NCBI GenBank assembly: GCA_002422955.1
Contig: DITY01000280.1
Coordinates: 27,607-35,337, forward strand
Direction: 5' to 3'
DNA from: Planctomycetaceae bacterium UBA6172
GTDB lineage: Bacteria > Planctomycetota > Planctomycetia > Pirellulales > Pirellulaceae
Length of the DNA: 7,731 bases
Both the position numbers and the translations under genes were made by a program. Shown one piece after another: positions 5,691 to 7,731 of this stretch (positions within the stretch are counted from its first letter, which is position 1; each line of letters begins with the position of its first letter). The notes under the pieces are model-generated. The model had not been told where the DNA came from and made no database searches. It saw only the letters and a program-made list of their open reading frames with translations.

Positions 5691-5715
5691 GCGGGGGCAG
5701 AGCCCGCGTCGCGGG
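5691..5715. terminator. GC-rich hairpin between convergent genes
   Basis: In the 68-base gap between the two convergent stops, GCGGG (5691-5695) can pair with CCCGC (5703-5707). The overlapping palindrome CCCGCG-T-CGCGGG spans 5703-5715. A shared bidirectional terminator is expected here by position, but neither strand shows a T-run, so support is limited to the stems. Confidence 0.3.
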
Positions 5716-5737
5716 AAGGCACCGACGGGAGGAGCGA

Positions 5738-7477
5738 TCAGCTCGCCCCGGGCAGGGTCAGCTGGGACGCTGCCGAGAGCGTGTAGTTTTTTCGGATGGC
5801 GGCCAACACGCGGCCGCGAGACTCCGCGTCGGACAGCTCCCGCAGGTTCGCAATGCTCGTCGTTTCGGCCGCCAGCCGGTCGTCCTTGATGCAGTCGCGA
5901 AACCACCGGCTGTAGTCGCCATTGCGGAGGTGAAATCGCCAGGTGCTGTCGTCGAGCCCTTCCGCTAACTGGCAGAACAAAATCAGGTTCTGCGCCCGCA
6001 GGTTCAACTTGCCTTCAGGTCCCCGAAAGTAGAAGCTCCGGTCGACCGGCAATTGGCCTTCGGCATATTTCCGCAGGTGCCGAGTATGTTCGCGATGGCT
6101 CTTCAGCGCAAGGCAGCGAACGACTTGCGGCGGGTTCCGAGTTCGCCATAGCCAAACCTCGCCCGTACCCAACGGCAGGGGGTCGAATGGGGGCGGATCG
6201 ACCTGGGTCGCGGCGGTGAATTCGGCCGCGGCCCGATCCGTATCGGTGCCGACCAGGGCGAGCAATTCGACCCGCTTGAGGACCGAGGTGGGGAGCAGAC
6301 GCGGACTGACCGTGATCAGGATCACATTCATCCAATTGACGGGCAACCAGTCGGCGGGTTGTGACCAGTCGGCGGGCATCAGGTGATGCGCTTCATCGAG
6401 GATCAACCAGTGCGGACGCCCGGTGCGAACCCGCAGTCGCATCAGTTCCGCGAGGACTTCCAAAAAGTAGGCCGGGCGGTCGGGGATGGGGACCCCGGTC
6501 AAGCAGATCACGACGTTGGCGCTCGGCTCCTCGAGCACATGGATCGCTTCCTCGACCGGCGGCACGGTGCTGGGACCACCCAGGACGACGGCACCATCGA
6601 GCGACTCATAGTCGCCCTCCGGGTCGATGATGCAGAATTGATACGCTTGCTCAGCGATCGAATCGACCATCTTGTTCGCCAAGGACGACTTGCCACTGCC
6701 GGATGCCCCGCAGACCAAGATGGGTGATCCGAAGGATGGCAACGTCAACTCTTCGCGATCGTGTGACACGAACGGCAGGCGGTGTCGATCGGACCTGCTA
6801 TCGAACGACCGCAGGTCATCCACCAGGATGCGATCGATCAGCCATTCGACCCCGCCCCCGTGGTCGATCGGCAATACCAGATCGACTTCCCCCTTGAGCG
6901 ACGCGAGCGCGTTGGCGACTGCCGCGGAGAACTCGCACACCTGAAGGAACGCATGGTCATTCTCGGCATCGCCGACACCAACCGTGTTGTGCAAGGAGAG
7001 CTTCATCTCCTTGAGCGCTCGGGATAGCCCGAAGGCTTTGTTGACTCCCGCGGGGAGAATCATCACGGCACCCTTGTTGAAGATGATCTGCAACTCCAAC
7101 CCGAGATCGCGGATTACCTCCAGCACCACATTTTCATATGGCGTCCAAGTCGCCACGACGCATTGACCCACGGACAGGGCATGCACGCCGCGGCGACGCA
7201 GCGTTTCGACCAATTCCAACGACGGCGGGTTCCCGATCAGAACCTCCTTGTCGGTAGCCGGTTCATACAACAGCCCTCCGTTTTCGGCAACGACCCACTG
7301 AAACAGGTTCAGCTCCGGAAAGACCGACTTCAATTCCGGCAGCTCCCGCCCGCTGACCATGATCAACTTCCGGCCCGAGGCGAGGAACCGCTTCAGCGAC
7401 CTGAGCGTCGGTTCGGAGACGCGGCCGTCGTGCGCGAGCGTGCCGTCGTAGTCGGTTGCGAGGACTTGATAACGCAT
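5738..7477 (-). CDS. HAD-IIB phosphatase domain fused to a HerA-like P-loop ATPase and a DUF5752-like C-terminal domain
   Basis: A 579-residue soluble fusion. Residues 1-220 form a Cof-type HAD-IIB phosphatase with all four motifs intact: DYDGT (9-13, nucleophile Asp9, acid Asp11), SGR with Ser42, Lys147 in VNKAFG, and GVGDAEND (167-174). Such domains dephosphorylate sugar phosphates. Residues about 238-460 are a P-loop ATPase: Walker A GASGSGKSS (257-265), IIDPEGDY (283-290) and Walker B LILDEAHHLM (358-367). The DPEGDY and DEAHHL forms resemble HerA/VirB4/DUF87 ATPases. Residues about 478-565 (SFYFRGPEG, WRFHLRNGDYSRWFRD) look like DUF5752, a small domain recalled from carbohydrate-enzyme contexts. 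No membrane segment is seen. ATG 7477 starts the HAD fold exactly, although its ribosome-binding site is weak (AAGG, 12 bases upstream). It faces the GH13 gene tail to tail. A sugar-phosphate phosphatase with ATP-dependent control or assembly is inferred, not shown. Confidence 0.82.
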   Translation of the reverse strand: MRYQVLATDYDGTLAHDGRVSEPTLRSLKRFLASGRKLIMVSGRELPELKSVFPELNLFQWVVAENGGLLYEPATDKEVLIGNPPSLELVETLRRRGVHALSVGQCVVATWTPYENVVLEVIRDLGLELQIIFNKGAVMILPAGVNKAFGLSRALKEMKLSLHNTVGVGDAENDHAFLQVCEFSAAVANALASLKGEVDLVLPIDHGGGVEWLIDRILVDDLRSFDSRSDRHRLPFVSHDREELTLPSFGSPILVCGASGSGKSSLANKMVDSIAEQAYQFCIIDPEGDYESLDGAVVLGGPSTVPPVEEAIHVLEEPSANVVICLTGVPIPDRPAYFLEVLAELMRLRVRTGRPHWLILDEAHHLMPADWSQPADWLPVNWMNVILITVSPRLLPTSVLKRVELLALVGTDTDRAAAEFTAATQVDPPPFDPLPLGTGEVWLWRTRNPPQVVRCLALKSHREHTRHLRKYAEGQLPVDRSFYFRGPEGKLNLRAQNLILFCQLAEGLDDSTWRFHLRNGDYSRWFRDCIKDDRLAAETTSIANLRELSDAESRGRVLAAIRKNYTLSAASQLTLPGAS

Positions 7478-7690
7478 GGCCTAGGATCGCCTTAACTGGG
7501 AGGGCTGCTCGGGCGGGTCAATGATTTCCTCCGCGATTCGTTGCCGAGCCGATGGCAGAAGCGGGCGGCACCGCGAACGGCTAGGTCGGCGGCCCCGCCA
7601 CACCCGATCCCCACGCATCCTTGCCCCTCGCGCCGGGGAGCCGCGTCCAAGGCGAACGTGATCAACGGCGCACGAAATCTTATCCGGACT

Positions 7691-7699
7691 ATTTTACCA
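7691..7699 (-). promoter_or_regulatory. Possible extended -10 promoter for the HAD-ATPase gene
   Basis: On the minus strand TGG-TAAAAT reads as an extended -10 element (TGn plus a 5-of-6 hexamer). No recognisable -35 lies 16-18 bases upstream. A start near 7684 would give a leader of about 207 bases. The rest of 7478-7690 shows no gene and nothing else I can support. Confidence 0.25.
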
Positions 7700-7709
7700 C
7701 GCTCGACAA

Positions 7710-7728
7710 CCCCGGTCGCGACCCGGGG
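7710..7728. repeat. GC-rich inverted repeat at the right edge
   Basis: CCCCGG (7710-7715) and CCGGGG (7723-7728) are complementary around a 7-base loop. The centre GGTCGCGACC (7714-7723) is itself a 10-base palindrome. It may be the terminator stem of a gene beyond the window, or an operator upstream of the HAD-ATPase gene. The window ends 3 bases later, so a trailing T-run cannot be checked. Confidence 0.35.
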
Positions 7729-7731
7729 CTA

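Noticed and set aside
6361..6727. Plus-strand open frames opposite the HAD-ATPase gene
   Set aside because: They overlap the Walker A and HAD-ATPase linker coding region in antisense, have no supported start and resemble no protein.
5738..7477. Reading the P-loop protein as a defence or conjugation ATPase
   Set aside because: The HerA-like motifs prompted the idea. However, no nuclease, relaxase, secretion or restriction gene is nearby, and the N-terminal HAD domain and neighbours point to carbohydrate metabolism.

Overview
The window is a GC-rich bacterial chromosome segment. I infer a planctomycete, for two reasons. The outer-membrane barrel protein at the left end has the look of the large planctomycete barrel families (Lpg1974/BBP7-like). 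The short lipoprotein beside it belongs to a type I recall from planctomycetes and some proteobacteria. No rRNA, tRNA, mobile element, phage gene or CRISPR array was seen.

Left part (1-2265, minus strand): two envelope genes. A 194-residue predicted lipoprotein (1681-2265) lies 309 bases upstream of a 411-residue secreted beta-barrel protein (136-1371). The barrel start is fixed by a near-perfect Shine-Dalgarno sequence and a signal peptide. Its upstream leader carries three small hairpins in a row and a 9-base direct repeat. Two strong hairpins lie beyond its stop codon.

Middle (2266-3788, plus strand): a divergent spacer, then three very small proteins. These are a 50-residue single-span membrane protein, a 54-residue DUF1328 (YtjA-type) membrane protein, and a 65-residue CsbD-family protein. 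The first two each have a TTGCC-type -35 box, a 17-base spacer and a TA-rich -10 box upstream. The spacers hold an AT-rich island with repeats, a weak terminator-like hairpin and several perfect inverted repeats.

Right part: a 611-residue GH13 enzyme (3834-5669, plus) starts 46 bases after csbD, with a GTG codon behind a strong ribosome-binding site. Converging on it is a 579-residue protein (5738-7477, minus). It fuses a HAD-IIB (Cof-like) sugar-phosphatase-type domain, a HerA/VirB4-like P-loop ATPase domain and a C-terminal domain resembling DUF5752.

Inference on function: DUF1328 and CsbD proteins are small general-stress or osmotic-stress proteins in other bacteria. GH13 glucan enzymes and HAD-IIB phosphatases act on storage or compatible-solute carbohydrates. 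The block 3240-7477 may therefore be a stress/carbohydrate cassette. The HAD-ATPase fusion is its least understood member and the best candidate for something new.
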